Below are positions 24,667 to 32,585 of a stretch of 64,000 nucleotides of DNA, one piece after another. Position numbers and translations under genes: made by a program. How positions within the stretch are numbered: the stretch's first letter is position 1; each line of letters starts with the position of its first letter. The notes below the pieces were generated by a model, which had not been told where the DNA came from, ran no database searches, and saw nothing but the letters and a program-made list of their open reading frames with translations. Origin of the DNA: Agrococcus sp. SGAir0287 (lineage in GTDB: Bacteria > Actinomycetota > Actinomycetes > Actinomycetales > Microbacteriaceae); assembly GCF_005484985.1 (NCBI RefSeq), contig NZ_CP027942.1, forward strand, positions 806,001-870,000, given 5' to 3'.

Positions 24667-26145
24667 ATGCCCCAGATCGCCGTCGTCGTGCTCGCGGCCG
24701 GAGCCGGCACGCGCATGCGCAGCGCGACCCCCAAGCCGCTGCACGCGCTCGCCGGCCGCTCGCTCATCGCCCACGTGCTGCACACGGCGCACGAGCTCGA
24801 TCCCGCCCACCTCGTCGCCGTCGTGCGGCACGAGCGCGACCTGCTCGTCGAGGAGATCGCCCACCACGCGCCGAGCGCGCGCATCGCCGACCAGGACGAG
24901 GTGCCCGGCACCGGTCGCGCGGTCGAGGTCGCGATGGCCCAGCTCCCCGCCGACTTCGACGGTCTCGTCGTCGTGCTCTCGGGCGACGTGCCGCTCATCG
25001 ACGCCGGCACCCTGCGCGAGCTCGTGCGCGAGCACGAGACGGCGCAGAACGCCCTCACGGTGCTCTCGACGCGCCTGCCCGATCCGACGGGCTTCGGCCG
25101 CATCATCCGCAACCGCGCCGGCCACTTCCAGGCCATCGTCGAGGAGCGCGACGCCGACGCGGCCACGCGCGCGATCGACGAGGTGAACGGCGGCATCTAC
25201 GTCTTCGGCGCCGTGCAGCTGCGCGACGCCCTCGCCGGCATCGGCATGGACAACGATCAGGGCGAGAAGTACCTCACCGACGCGGCCCTGCGCATCCAGG
25301 CCGCCGGCGGCCGCATCGAGGCCGTGCCGATCGACGACCACTGGCTCGTCGCCGGCGTCAACGACCGTGCGCAGCTGAGCGACATCGCGCTCGAGCTCAA
25401 CCGCCGCATCGTCCGCCGCCATCAGCTCGCCGGCGCGACGATCGTCGACCCCGCCTCGACGTGGATCGACGCCGACGTGTCGATCGCCGAGGACGTCACG
25501 ATCCTCCCGGGCACCCAGCTGCACGGCGCGACGAGCGTCGCCCGCGGCGCGACGATCGGCCCCGACACCACCGTGACCGACACCGAGGTGGGCGAGGATG
25601 CGGTCATCCGCCGCTCCGACGTCACGCTCGCGGTCATCGGAGCGGGCGCCTCCGTCGGCCCCTTCTCGTACCTGCGCGCCGGCACGATCCTCGGTGCGGG
25701 CGGCAAGATCGGCGCGGCCGTCGAGACGAAGAACGCCGTCATCGGCGACGGCTCGAAGGTGCCGCACCTCTCGTACGTCGGCGACGCCGAGATCGGCGAG
25801 GGCGTCAACCTCGGCGCCGGCACGATCACGGCCAACTACGACGACGTGCGCAAGCACCGCACGATCGTCGGCGACCACGTGCACACCTCGTCGCACACGG
25901 TGCTCGTCGCACCCGTGACGCTCGGCGCCGGCGCGAAGACCGCCGCGGGCGCCGTCGTCCGCAAGGACGTGCCGCCGGGCGCGCTCGCCATGACCGTCGC
26001 ACCCCAGCGCAACGTCGCCGGCTGGGTGCAGGAGCGCCGCGCCGGCACCGATGCCGCCGCAGCCGCCGACGCAGCCCTCGCCGCCCAGCACGCGAGCCAG
26101 CCCTCGGCGGATGCCGCCGAGCCCGACGCCGACCAGCAGCAGTAG
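24667..26145 (+). CDS. glmU: bifunctional GlcN-1-P acetyltransferase / UDP-GlcNAc pyrophosphorylase
   Basis: 492-residue cytosolic enzyme making UDP-GlcNAc for peptidoglycan. The N-terminal uridyltransferase has LAAGAGTRM at residues 9-17 and the typical CHPLHALAG-like KPLHALAGRSL. The C-terminal half is a left-handed beta-helix of hexapeptide repeats (TILPGTQLHGATSV, VIGAGASVGPFSYL) with the acetyltransferase site YVGDAEIGEGVNLGAGTIT and NYDD. The last ~40 residues are an Ala/Asp-rich tail. It forms a two-gene operon with prs, whose SD overlaps the glmU stop (TAGGAG). Confidence 0.96.
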   Translation: MPQIAVVVLAAGAGTRMRSATPKPLHALAGRSLIAHVLHTAHELDPAHLVAVVRHERDLLVEEIAHHAPSARIADQDEVPGTGRAVEVAMAQLPADFDGLVVVLSGDVPLIDAGTLRELVREHETAQNALTVLSTRLPDPTGFGRIIRNRAGHFQAIVEERDADAATRAIDEVNGGIYVFGAVQLRDALAGIGMDNDQGEKYLTDAALRIQAAGGRIEAVPIDDHWLVAGVNDRAQLSDIALELNRRIVRRHQLAGATIVDPASTWIDADVSIAEDVTILPGTQLHGATSVARGATIGPDTTVTDTEVGEDAVIRRSDVTLAVIGAGASVGPFSYLRAGTILGAGGKIGAAVETKNAVIGDGSKVPHLSYVGDAEIGEGVNLGAGTITANYDDVRKHRTIVGDHVHTSSHTVLVAPVTLGAGAKTAAGAVVRKDVPPGALAMTVAPQRNVAGWVQERRAGTDAAAAADAALAAQHASQPSADAAEPDADQQQ

Positions 26146-26152
26146 GAGCACC

Positions 26153-27130
26153 GTGTCCTCGATCGTCGCCAAGAACCGGAAGCACCTCGTGCTCATCCCG
26201 GGTCGCTCGCACCCCGCGCTCGCCGAGGCCGTCGCCGCCGAGCTCGGCACCGAGCTCATGGGCACCGACACCCGCACCTTCGCCAACGGCGAGATCTACG
26301 CCCGCATGCTCGACTCGGTGCGGGGCTCCGACGCGTTCGTGCTGCAGTCGTACGGCAAGCCCGTGAACGAGTGGCTCATGGAGCAGCTCATCATGGTGGA
26401 TGCGCTGAAGCGCGCCTCCGCGAAGCGCATCACCGTCGTCATGCCGTACTACCCGTACTCGCGGCAGGACAAGAAGGGCCGCGGCCGCGAGCCGATCTCG
26501 GCCCGCCTGGTCGCGGACCTGTTCAAGACGGCCGGTGCCGACCGCATCATGTCGGTCGACATCCACGCCTCGCAGATCCAGGGCTTCTTCGACGGGCCCT
26601 TCGACCACCTGTTCGCGATGCCCGTGCTCCTCGAGCACTTCCGCGACACCCTCGACCCGGCGGACCTCACGGTCGTCTCGCCCGACATGGGCCGCGTGCG
26701 CGTCGCGGACGTGTGGAGCGACAAGCTCGGCGCGCCGCTCGCGATCATCCACAAGCGTCGCGACCCGCTCGTGCCGAACCAGGTCTCCGTGCACGAGATC
26801 GTCGGCAACGTCGCGGGGCGGACGTGCCTGCTCGTCGACGACATGATCGACACGGGGCGCACGATCCTCAAGGCGGCGGAGGCACTCAAGAAGAACGGTG
26901 CCACCCGCGTCATCGTGGCGGCGACGCACGCGATCTTCTCCGACCCGGCACCGGAGCTGCTCGGCTCGGGCGTCATCGACCGCGTCGTCGTCACCGACTC
27001 CATCCCGCTCGCGCCCGAGCAGCGCTTCGACTGCCTCGAGGTGCTCTCGATCGCACCGCTGCTCGCCCGTGCGATCCGCGAGGTCTTCGAGGACGGCTCG
27101 GTGACGTCGATGTTCGACGGCGCCGCCTGA
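26153..27130 (+). CDS. prs: ribose-phosphate pyrophosphokinase
   Basis: 325-residue PRPP synthetase (ribose-5-phosphate + ATP), feeding purine, pyrimidine, His, Trp and NAD synthesis. Visible are the ATP loop region FANGEIYARM, the flexible-loop YYPYSRQDKKGRGREPIS, DIHASQIQGFF and the PRPP-binding LLVDDMIDTGRT. The start GTG 26153 is 7 nt after the glmU TAG, and GGAG overlapping that stop is the RBS, so the two are co-transcribed. Gene order glmU-prs is conserved in actinobacteria. PRPP made here would also serve the phosphoribosyltransferase at 35 kb. Confidence 0.96.
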   Translation: MSSIVAKNRKHLVLIPGRSHPALAEAVAAELGTELMGTDTRTFANGEIYARMLDSVRGSDAFVLQSYGKPVNEWLMEQLIMVDALKRASAKRITVVMPYYPYSRQDKKGRGREPISARLVADLFKTAGADRIMSVDIHASQIQGFFDGPFDHLFAMPVLLEHFRDTLDPADLTVVSPDMGRVRVADVWSDKLGAPLAIIHKRRDPLVPNQVSVHEIVGNVAGRTCLLVDDMIDTGRTILKAAEALKKNGATRVIVAATHAIFSDPAPELLGSGVIDRVVVTDSIPLAPEQRFDCLEVLSIAPLLARAIREVFEDGSVTSMFDGAA

Positions 27131-27147
27131 CGCACGTCGTCGCCACC

Positions 27148-28407
27148 ATGCCGCGGATCGCGCCCGCGCCGATCGGGCCCGCGACGGCGATCCTCGCCGG
27201 TGCCGCAGCGCTGACGCAGGGTGCGCTCGCGGTCGTGGTGCTGTGGATCTTCGTCGGCGTCTTCGTGATCGTCGGCGTCGAGGAGCTGCTCGGCGTCCTG
27301 CCGGGCGACGTGGACGTCGCGGCCCGCACGAGCATCGTCGGGCTCTTCGTCGTCGCAGGCGTCGGTGGGGTCGGCGAGGCCGTGCGCGTGGCGCTCGAGC
27401 GCGCGCTGCGGATGCGCACCGCCCTGCGACTCGCCGCCGAGGGCGCGCCGATGCCACCCGCCGCGGAGCGCCGAGAGCTCGTGCGGGGCGCGGTGGGCAC
27501 GGCGCGGATCCTGTGCGTCGTGCTCGCGTCGATCGCGGCGCTCGTCGCCCTCGTGGCGGGTGGTGCGGGCATCGCCTCCCGTGACGGCGTCCTCGTCGGC
27601 GTCGGCGCGATCGCCCTCGTCGTCGGCGGCGCGCACGTCGTCGCCGCGGTGGCGCTGCGCGCGGCGGATGCGGCGTGGCAGGACGCGCTGGGTCGGCTCC
27701 GCGCGGCGTGGCCGCGCTTCGACGCCGCCGACGAGGCGACGGGCCCGCGCCTGGCTCGCGAGCGCGCCCTACGGCCGCGGCATGAGCGTCGTCGCAGCCG
27801 GCATCCGGGAGCCCGCGGAGTGTTCGACCGCCTCGCGAGCGTCGTCGCCGTCGGCCTGCCCGTGGCGTTCGGCATCGTCGTGCTGGGCGTCTTCCTCCGC
27901 AAGCAGTGCCGCACCTGCGAGCCCGTGACGTACGACCCGTGGGGCGAGCGCGCGGTCGACGGCGTCGCGGCCGTCGGGCTCGTCGCCTTCGTCACGATGC
28001 TGTCGCTGGCAGGGCTGCTGGGCGTCGTGTGGCTGGTCGGCGAGACGGTGCGCGAGGCGGCGGCGGCACGGCGCGCGGCGACGGATGCGCTGCCGCCGGC
28101 CGAGTGGCTCGACCACGCGATCGCGTGGCCGCGCGCGCTCGAGCTCGTCGGCCGCGTCGTCGGCACGGTCGCGGCGGCGCTCGCGATGCTCGTCGTCGCC
28201 GCCGAGCTCGGCCCGGGCATCGCGAATCCGTCGCCCGAGCGGCTCGCGATCGTCGAGGGCTGGCGCGGGCTCGGTCCCTGGGCGCTCGCCGCGGCCGTCG
28301 GCGCCCTCGCGCTCGGCGTCCTCGGCGCCGTGCAGGCGCAACGCTGGCGTGCGGTGGTGCTGCCGAGCATGCGGCACGATCCGCTCGTCGGCAGGATGCG
28401 AGGATGA
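27148..28407 (+). CDS. polytopic membrane protein, hypothetical
   Basis: 419 residues from ATG 27148 (MPRIAPAPIGPATAIL). About seven to eight hydrophobic segments are arranged in pairs separated by charged stretches: residues ~15-45, 58-75, 115-150, a basic soluble section around 185-220 (RERALRPRHERRRSRH), then pairs near 230, 275, 330 and 385. A CRTC motif lies in the extracytoplasmic loop after the fifth segment, possibly a disulfide or metal site. No family is recognised. It begins 17 bp after prs with no good SD and overlaps rlmC by ATGA, so it may be co-transcribed with both. Confidence 0.65.
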   Translation: MPRIAPAPIGPATAILAGAAALTQGALAVVVLWIFVGVFVIVGVEELLGVLPGDVDVAARTSIVGLFVVAGVGGVGEAVRVALERALRMRTALRLAAEGAPMPPAAERRELVRGAVGTARILCVVLASIAALVALVAGGAGIASRDGVLVGVGAIALVVGGAHVVAAVALRAADAAWQDALGRLRAAWPRFDAADEATGPRLARERALRPRHERRRSRHPGARGVFDRLASVVAVGLPVAFGIVVLGVFLRKQCRTCEPVTYDPWGERAVDGVAAVGLVAFVTMLSLAGLLGVVWLVGETVREAAAARRAATDALPPAEWLDHAIAWPRALELVGRVVGTVAAALAMLVVAAELGPGIANPSPERLAIVEGWRGLGPWALAAAVGALALGVLGAVQAQRWRAVVLPSMRHDPLVGRMRG

Positions 28408-29531
28408 CCGTCTTCGCGCCCGCGCTCGACTGCGGCTACCACCGGGCGGGGCTGTGCCACTCGTGCACGCGCATCGACGACGCCTACGACGCCCAGCTCG
28501 CTCGCAAGCAGCTCGGCGCCGAGGCCGCGGCGCCCGGCGCCGCATGGCTCGCGCCGCACGCGTCCGCCATCTCGGCCTTCCGCAACAAGGCGAAGATGGT
28601 GGCGGGCGGCACCGTCGACGCGCCGACGCTCGGCATCCTCGACGGCGAGCGCCGCGGCATCGACCTGCGCGCGTGCCCGCTGCACGAGCAGCCGATCCGG
28701 GACGCGCTGCCGCACCTCGCGGCCCTCGTCACCGACGCGCGCATCCCGCCGTACGACGTGCCCGAGCGGCGCGGCGAGCTCAAGCACGTGCTCGTGACCG
28801 CGAGTCCCGACGCGGAGCTCATGGTGCGGTTCGTGCTGCGCTCGACGGAGGCCGTGCCGCGCATCGCCAAGCGGATGGACGCGCTGCGCGAGCGCATCCC
28901 CGGCCTCGTCGTCGCGTCGGCGAGCATCCTGCCCGAGCACAAGGCCGTCGTGGAGGGCGACGTCGAGGTGCCGCTCACGGATCGGCAGTCGCTCACGATG
29001 CGGCTGAACGACGTGCCGCTGCGCCTGCGACCCGGCGGCTTCTTCCAGACGAACTCCGCGGTCGCGGCAGCCCTCTACCGGGAGGCGGCGACGTGGATCG
29101 ACGAGGTCGACCCCGCCTCCGTCGCCGACCTGTACTGCGGCGTCGGAGGCTTCGCGCTGCACGCCGCGCGCCCGCATCGCGACGTCGTCGGCGTCGAGAC
29201 GAGCGCCGAGGCCATCGCGGGCGCGATCGAGACGGCCAGCGCCATGGGATCGTCGGCGCGCTTCGCGGTCGGCGACGCGACCGCTGCGGACGATCGGACC
29301 GTCGACGCCGCCCTCGTCGTCGTGAATCCGCCGCGGCGCGGCATCGGCGCGCTCGCGGCGAGGCTCGAGGCGTCGGCCGCCCGCCACGTCGTCTACTCGA
29401 GCTGCAATCCCGCGACGCTCGCGCGCGACCTCGCTGCCATGCCGTCGCTGCGGCCCGTGCGGGCGCGGATGTTCGACATGTTCCCGCACAACGACCACGC
29501 CGAGGTGCTCGTGCTGCTCGAGCGCCGCTGA
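28404..29531 (+). CDS. rlmC: 23S rRNA (uracil-C5)-methyltransferase, RlmC type
   Basis: 375-residue SAM-dependent RNA uracil methyltransferase of the TrmA/RumA family. Four cysteines for a 4Fe-4S cluster are C10, C18, C21 and C91; RlmC, unlike RlmD, has this N-terminus without a TRAM domain. The SAM site is ADLYCGVGGFALHAA, the substrate motif GGFFQTN, and the catalytic Cys is in VYSSCNPATLARD. ATG 28404 overlaps the previous stop. The 23S U747 site is assigned by family resemblance, not by sequence alone. Confidence 0.85.
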   Translation: MTVFAPALDCGYHRAGLCHSCTRIDDAYDAQLARKQLGAEAAAPGAAWLAPHASAISAFRNKAKMVAGGTVDAPTLGILDGERRGIDLRACPLHEQPIRDALPHLAALVTDARIPPYDVPERRGELKHVLVTASPDAELMVRFVLRSTEAVPRIAKRMDALRERIPGLVVASASILPEHKAVVEGDVEVPLTDRQSLTMRLNDVPLRLRPGGFFQTNSAVAAALYREAATWIDEVDPASVADLYCGVGGFALHAARPHRDVVGVETSAEAIAGAIETASAMGSSARFAVGDATAADDRTVDAALVVVNPPRRGIGALAARLEASAARHVVYSSCNPATLARDLAAMPSLRPVRARMFDMFPHNDHAEVLVLLERR

Positions 29532-29558
29532 CGCGCAGGACGCGGCACGAGCGCGTCA
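29529..29558 (+). terminator. weak hairpin after rlmC
   Basis: TGACGCG (29529-29535, including the rlmC stop) pairs with CGCGTCA (29552-29558) over a 16-nt loop. A modest structure just before the next promoter. Confidence 0.3.
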
Positions 29559-29569
29559 CCTCGCCCTGC

Positions 29570-29575
29570 TAGCGT
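29570..29575 (+). promoter_or_regulatory. -10 box TAGCGT before a leaderless micro-ORF
   Basis: TAGCGT ends 6 nt before GTG 29582. No -35 consensus is evident. Confidence 0.45.
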
Positions 29576-29581
29576 GCGCTC

Positions 29582-29608
29582 GTGCCGACCTCCGCCCGCA
29601 CCTCGTGA
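29582..29608 (+). CDS. leaderless 8-residue micro-ORF coupled to the permease gene
   Basis: Encodes MPTSARTS (GTG start) then TGA. The stop (29606-29608) overlaps the GTG (29605-29607) of the permease, which has no SD. The -10 box is 6 nt upstream of the micro-ORF start. Same design as at 23897 and 62500. Confidence 0.45.
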   Translation: MPTSARTS

Positions 29609-31005
29609 CCGCGCTCGAACGACGCCTCGGCGTGCCCGGCGCGATGGTGGTGGGGCTGTGCGCCATGCTCGGCGCGGGCGTCTTCTTCGTCTGGACGCCA
29701 GCCGTCGCCGTCGCGGGGCAGTGGCTCTGGCTCGCGCTCGTGCTCGCCGCGGCCGTCGCGATCGCGAACGCGCTGTCGACGGCGCAGCTCGCAATGCGGC
29801 ATCCGGTCTCCGGCGGCGGCTACGCCTACGCGCGCGCCGAGCTCTCGCCCACGACGGGCTTCGCCGCCGGCTGGCTGTTCCTCACGGGCAAGACGTGCTC
29901 GGCGGCTGCGATCGCCCTCGTCGCCGCCTCGCACCTGTGGCCGGGATGGGAGCAGCCGATCGCGATCGCGGCGATCGTCGTGCTCGCGCTCGCGAACGCG
30001 CAGGGCATCCGCGTGACCGCGTGGATCACGTGGGTCGTGGTCGCGCTCGCGCTCGCCGGCATCGCGCTCGCGCTGACGTGGACGGCGCTGGGCCTGCCGT
30101 CGGCGGCCGGCGGATGGGCCTGGACGGCGTACGCCCCGCTGTCCGACTCGACGTTCGTCATGGCCGGCGGCGAGGGCTGCTCGTTCGGGCTCGTCGGCGG
30201 CGCGGAGGCGGCACGCGCCGCGTGCAGCGACGTCGGCGCGCTCGCGACGCCCGCCGGACCGCTCGCGGTGCTGCAGGGCGCCGGATTGCTGTTCTTCGCC
30301 TTCGCCGGCTACGCGCGCATGGCGACGCTCGGCGAGGAGGTGCGCGACCCGCGTCGCACCCTGCCCCTCGCGATCCTCGGCGCGCTCGGCATCGTGCTGG
30401 CCATCTACGCCCTCGTCGCGTGGGCGACGACGACCGCGTACGCCGACGCGATCCTGTGGCCCGAGACGCCCGTCGCCTCGCTCGTCGGCGATCCGGCGCT
30501 GCACCGGGTGCTGCTCGTCGTCGCTGCCATCGCGTGCCTCGGCTCGCTCATGGGGATCCTCGCCGGACTCTCGCGCACGAGCCTCGCGATGGCGCGGGAC
30601 GGCGAGCTGCCCGGCCCGCTCGCGCGCATCTCCGCGCGCACGAAGGCGCCGGCGGTCGCCGAGGGGGCGATGGCGGCGCTCGCGATCGTGCTCGTGCTCG
30701 TCGCGCCGCCCGTCGTGCTCGTCGCCCTCTCGTCGACGTCGGTGCTCGCGTACTACGGCATCGGCCACGTCGGCGCGCTCCGCATGCGGCGCACGCTGCG
30801 CCTCGCGGCCGCGGACGCCGACTCGAGCGACGGCGGCGCCCGGCGGCGCGAGGCGTGGGTGCCGGCGTGGGTCTCGCTCGTCGGCCTCGTGCTGTGCGCG
30901 CTGCTCGTCGTCACGCTGCCCTGGTACGGCGTCGTCGCCTCTGCGCTGTGGCTCGCCCTGGCGCTCGGCATCCGCGCCGTCCGGCTGCGTCGCGCCGCCG
31001 ACTGA
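29605..31005 (+). CDS. APC-family amino acid permease
   Basis: 466-residue transporter with about 12 membrane segments. The first carries GAMVVGLCAMLGAGVF, the APC glycine-rich substrate-binding bend, and HPVSGGGYAYARAELSP follows as in amino acid/cation symporters. FAFAGYARMATLGEEVRDPRRTLP marks segment 6 and its loop. It imports an amino acid or amine by cation symport; the substrate cannot be read. The GTG 29605 start follows from the overlap with the micro-ORF and from the family N-terminus. It ends before a strong bidirectional hairpin. Confidence 0.85.
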   Translation: MTALERRLGVPGAMVVGLCAMLGAGVFFVWTPAVAVAGQWLWLALVLAAAVAIANALSTAQLAMRHPVSGGGYAYARAELSPTTGFAAGWLFLTGKTCSAAAIALVAASHLWPGWEQPIAIAAIVVLALANAQGIRVTAWITWVVVALALAGIALALTWTALGLPSAAGGWAWTAYAPLSDSTFVMAGGEGCSFGLVGGAEAARAACSDVGALATPAGPLAVLQGAGLLFFAFAGYARMATLGEEVRDPRRTLPLAILGALGIVLAIYALVAWATTTAYADAILWPETPVASLVGDPALHRVLLVVAAIACLGSLMGILAGLSRTSLAMARDGELPGPLARISARTKAPAVAEGAMAALAIVLVLVAPPVVLVALSSTSVLAYYGIGHVGALRMRRTLRLAAADADSSDGGARRREAWVPAWVSLVGLVLCALLVVTLPWYGVVASALWLALALGIRAVRLRRAAD

Positions 31006-31033
31006 CCTGCGCCGCGTCGCACGCGCATGCGAA

Positions 31034-31073
31034 CGAGCGGGCCGGATCCCATGGGGAGGATCCGGCCCGCTCG
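31034..31073. terminator. strong bidirectional terminator, permease/dctA
   Basis: CGAGCGGGCCGGATCC (31034-31049) and GGATCCGGCCCGCTCG (31058-31073) are a perfect 16-bp inverted repeat with an 8-nt loop, midway between convergent gene ends. The strongest hairpin in the window. Confidence 0.85.
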
Positions 31074-31094
31074 CGTCTCACGGGAGGGGTGGCG

Positions 31095-32456
31095 TCAGCG
31101 CACGCCCGCGCTCACCCGCACCGCCTCGGTCGCCGTCTGCGGCGTGCCGGAGCCCGCGCCGTGCGCGTCCTCCATCGTCGCCTCGTCGAACGGGTCGCGC
31201 TTGGCGAGCACGTTCGCGACGCGACCGTGGTCGATCTGCCGCGTCCAGGTGCCGATGAGCACCGTCGCGACGGCGTTGCCGGTGAAGTTCGTGAGCGCGC
31301 GCGCCTCCGACATGAAGCGGTCGATGCCCACGATGACGCCCACGCCGTCGACGAGGTCGGGGCGGTAGGTCTGCAGGCCGGCGGCGAGGGTCGCGAGACC
31401 GGCGCCGGTGACGCCTGCGGCGCCCTTGGAGGCGATGATCATGAACAGCAGCAGGCCGATCTGCTCGGGGATCGACATCGGCACGCCCATGCCCGTCGCG
31501 ATGAACAGCGATGCCATCGTGAGGTAGATCGCGGTGCCGTCGAGGTTGAACGAGTACCCGGTCGGCACCGTGATGCCGACGACCGGCTTCGACACGCCCA
31601 TGTGCTCGAGCTTCGCCATGAGGCGGGGGAGCGCCGACTCCGACGACGACGTCGAGACGATGAGGAGGTACTCCTTGCCCAGGTACGCCATGAGCGTGAA
31701 GATGTTGACCCGCGCGACGACCCACAGGAGCGTGCCGAGCACGCCGACGATGAAGACGACGCACGTGGCGTAGAAGGCGAGCATGAGGGTCGCGAGGGCG
31801 CCGATGGCCGCCCAGCCGGTCTCGCCGACGACGCCGGCGATGGCGCCGAACGCGCCGATGGGTGCGAGCCACAGGATCATCGTGAGGATGCGGAACACGA
31901 GCGTCTGGATGAGGCCGAGCGTCTCGAGCAGCGGCTTGCCGCGGTCGCCCATCTTCTGCAGCGCGAAGCCGACGAGCAGCGCGACGAAGAGGACCGGCAG
32001 CACGTGGCTGCCCGTGAGCGCCGACACGAGCGTCGTCGGGATGATGCCGAACATCGGGCCGCCCTCCTCGGCGGCCGGGGCGTCGTACTCGGCGGACGCG
32101 ATGTTGAGGCCCTCGCCGGGGTGCACGAAGTTGCCGACCACGAGGCCGATCGCGAGCGCGAAGGTCGACATGACGACGAAGTAGCCGAGCGCGAGGCCGC
32201 CGACCTTGCCGACCGTCGCGGCCTTCGCGATCGAGCCGATGCCGAGCACGATCGTGCAGAAGATGACGGGGGCGATCATCATCTTGATGAGCGCGACGAA
32301 CGCGGTGCCGATGGGCTTGAGCGCGACGCCGACCTCGGGCCAGATGAGGCCGACGGCGGCGCCGAGCACGACCGCGATGATCACGGCGACGTAGAGGCCG
32401 TGGGTGGCGAAGCGCGCGCGGTGCTTCGATGTGCTGGTGGTGGGCGTCGTCGCCAT
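31095..32456 (-). CDS. dctA: C4-dicarboxylate/cation symporter
   Basis: 453-residue DAACS-family transporter importing succinate, fumarate, malate or a related acid with cations. Visible motifs are FVALIKMMIAPVIFCTIVLGI, the re-entrant-loop STSSSESALPRL (serine-rich hairpin), GYSFNLDGTAIYLTMASLFIA, and the C-terminal SKGAAGVTGAGLATLAA with VGIDRFMSEARALTNFTGN. ATG 32456 has GGAGGAAG upstream. It is divergent from a CitA/DcuS-type two-component system, which very probably controls it. A GC-rich hairpin lies in its leader. Confidence 0.92.
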   Translation of the reverse strand: MATTPTTSTSKHRARFATHGLYVAVIIAVVLGAAVGLIWPEVGVALKPIGTAFVALIKMMIAPVIFCTIVLGIGSIAKAATVGKVGGLALGYFVVMSTFALAIGLVVGNFVHPGEGLNIASAEYDAPAAEEGGPMFGIIPTTLVSALTGSHVLPVLFVALLVGFALQKMGDRGKPLLETLGLIQTLVFRILTMILWLAPIGAFGAIAGVVGETGWAAIGALATLMLAFYATCVVFIVGVLGTLLWVVARVNIFTLMAYLGKEYLLIVSTSSSESALPRLMAKLEHMGVSKPVVGITVPTGYSFNLDGTAIYLTMASLFIATGMGVPMSIPEQIGLLLFMIIASKGAAGVTGAGLATLAAGLQTYRPDLVDGVGVIVGIDRFMSEARALTNFTGNAVATVLIGTWTRQIDHGRVANVLAKRDPFDEATMEDAHGAGSGTPQTATEAVRVSAGVR

Positions 32457-32470
32457 GGTGCTTCCTCCTC

Positions 32471-32492
32471 GGCGCCGCAGCGGTGCGGCGCC
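32471..32492 (-). promoter_or_regulatory. hairpin in the dctA leader
   Basis: GGCGCCGCA (32471-32479) and TGCGGCGCC (32484-32492) form a perfect 9-bp stem with a 4-nt loop, 15 bp upstream of the dctA start on the minus strand and just before its RBS. It could be an operator for the response regulator or an RNA hairpin affecting translation. Confidence 0.45.
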
Positions 32493-32543
32493 TAGCGTCG
32501 TCGAGCATCGTCCTCGGCCGTCGCACGACGCGCCTTTCGTGCA

Positions 32544-32549
32544 TAGTGT
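32544..32549 (+). promoter_or_regulatory. -10 box TAGTGT of the sensor kinase gene
   Basis: TAGTGT is 36 nt before ATG 32586, which is preceded by GAGGGGGGAG. The promoter is back to back with that of dctA. Confidence 0.4.
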
Positions 32550-32585
32550 TCGCAGCGGGGACGGTCCGCGACGAGGGGGGAGCGC

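Noticed and set aside
23868..26366. Long plus-strand frame over tRNA-Gln to prs
   Set aside because: It runs through the tRNA and glmU in the wrong frame; GlmU and Prs motifs are complete in the other frames.
29574..32495. Long plus frame through the permease and dctA region
   Set aside because: It crosses a strong terminator and reads dctA antisense; composition is typical of a shadow.
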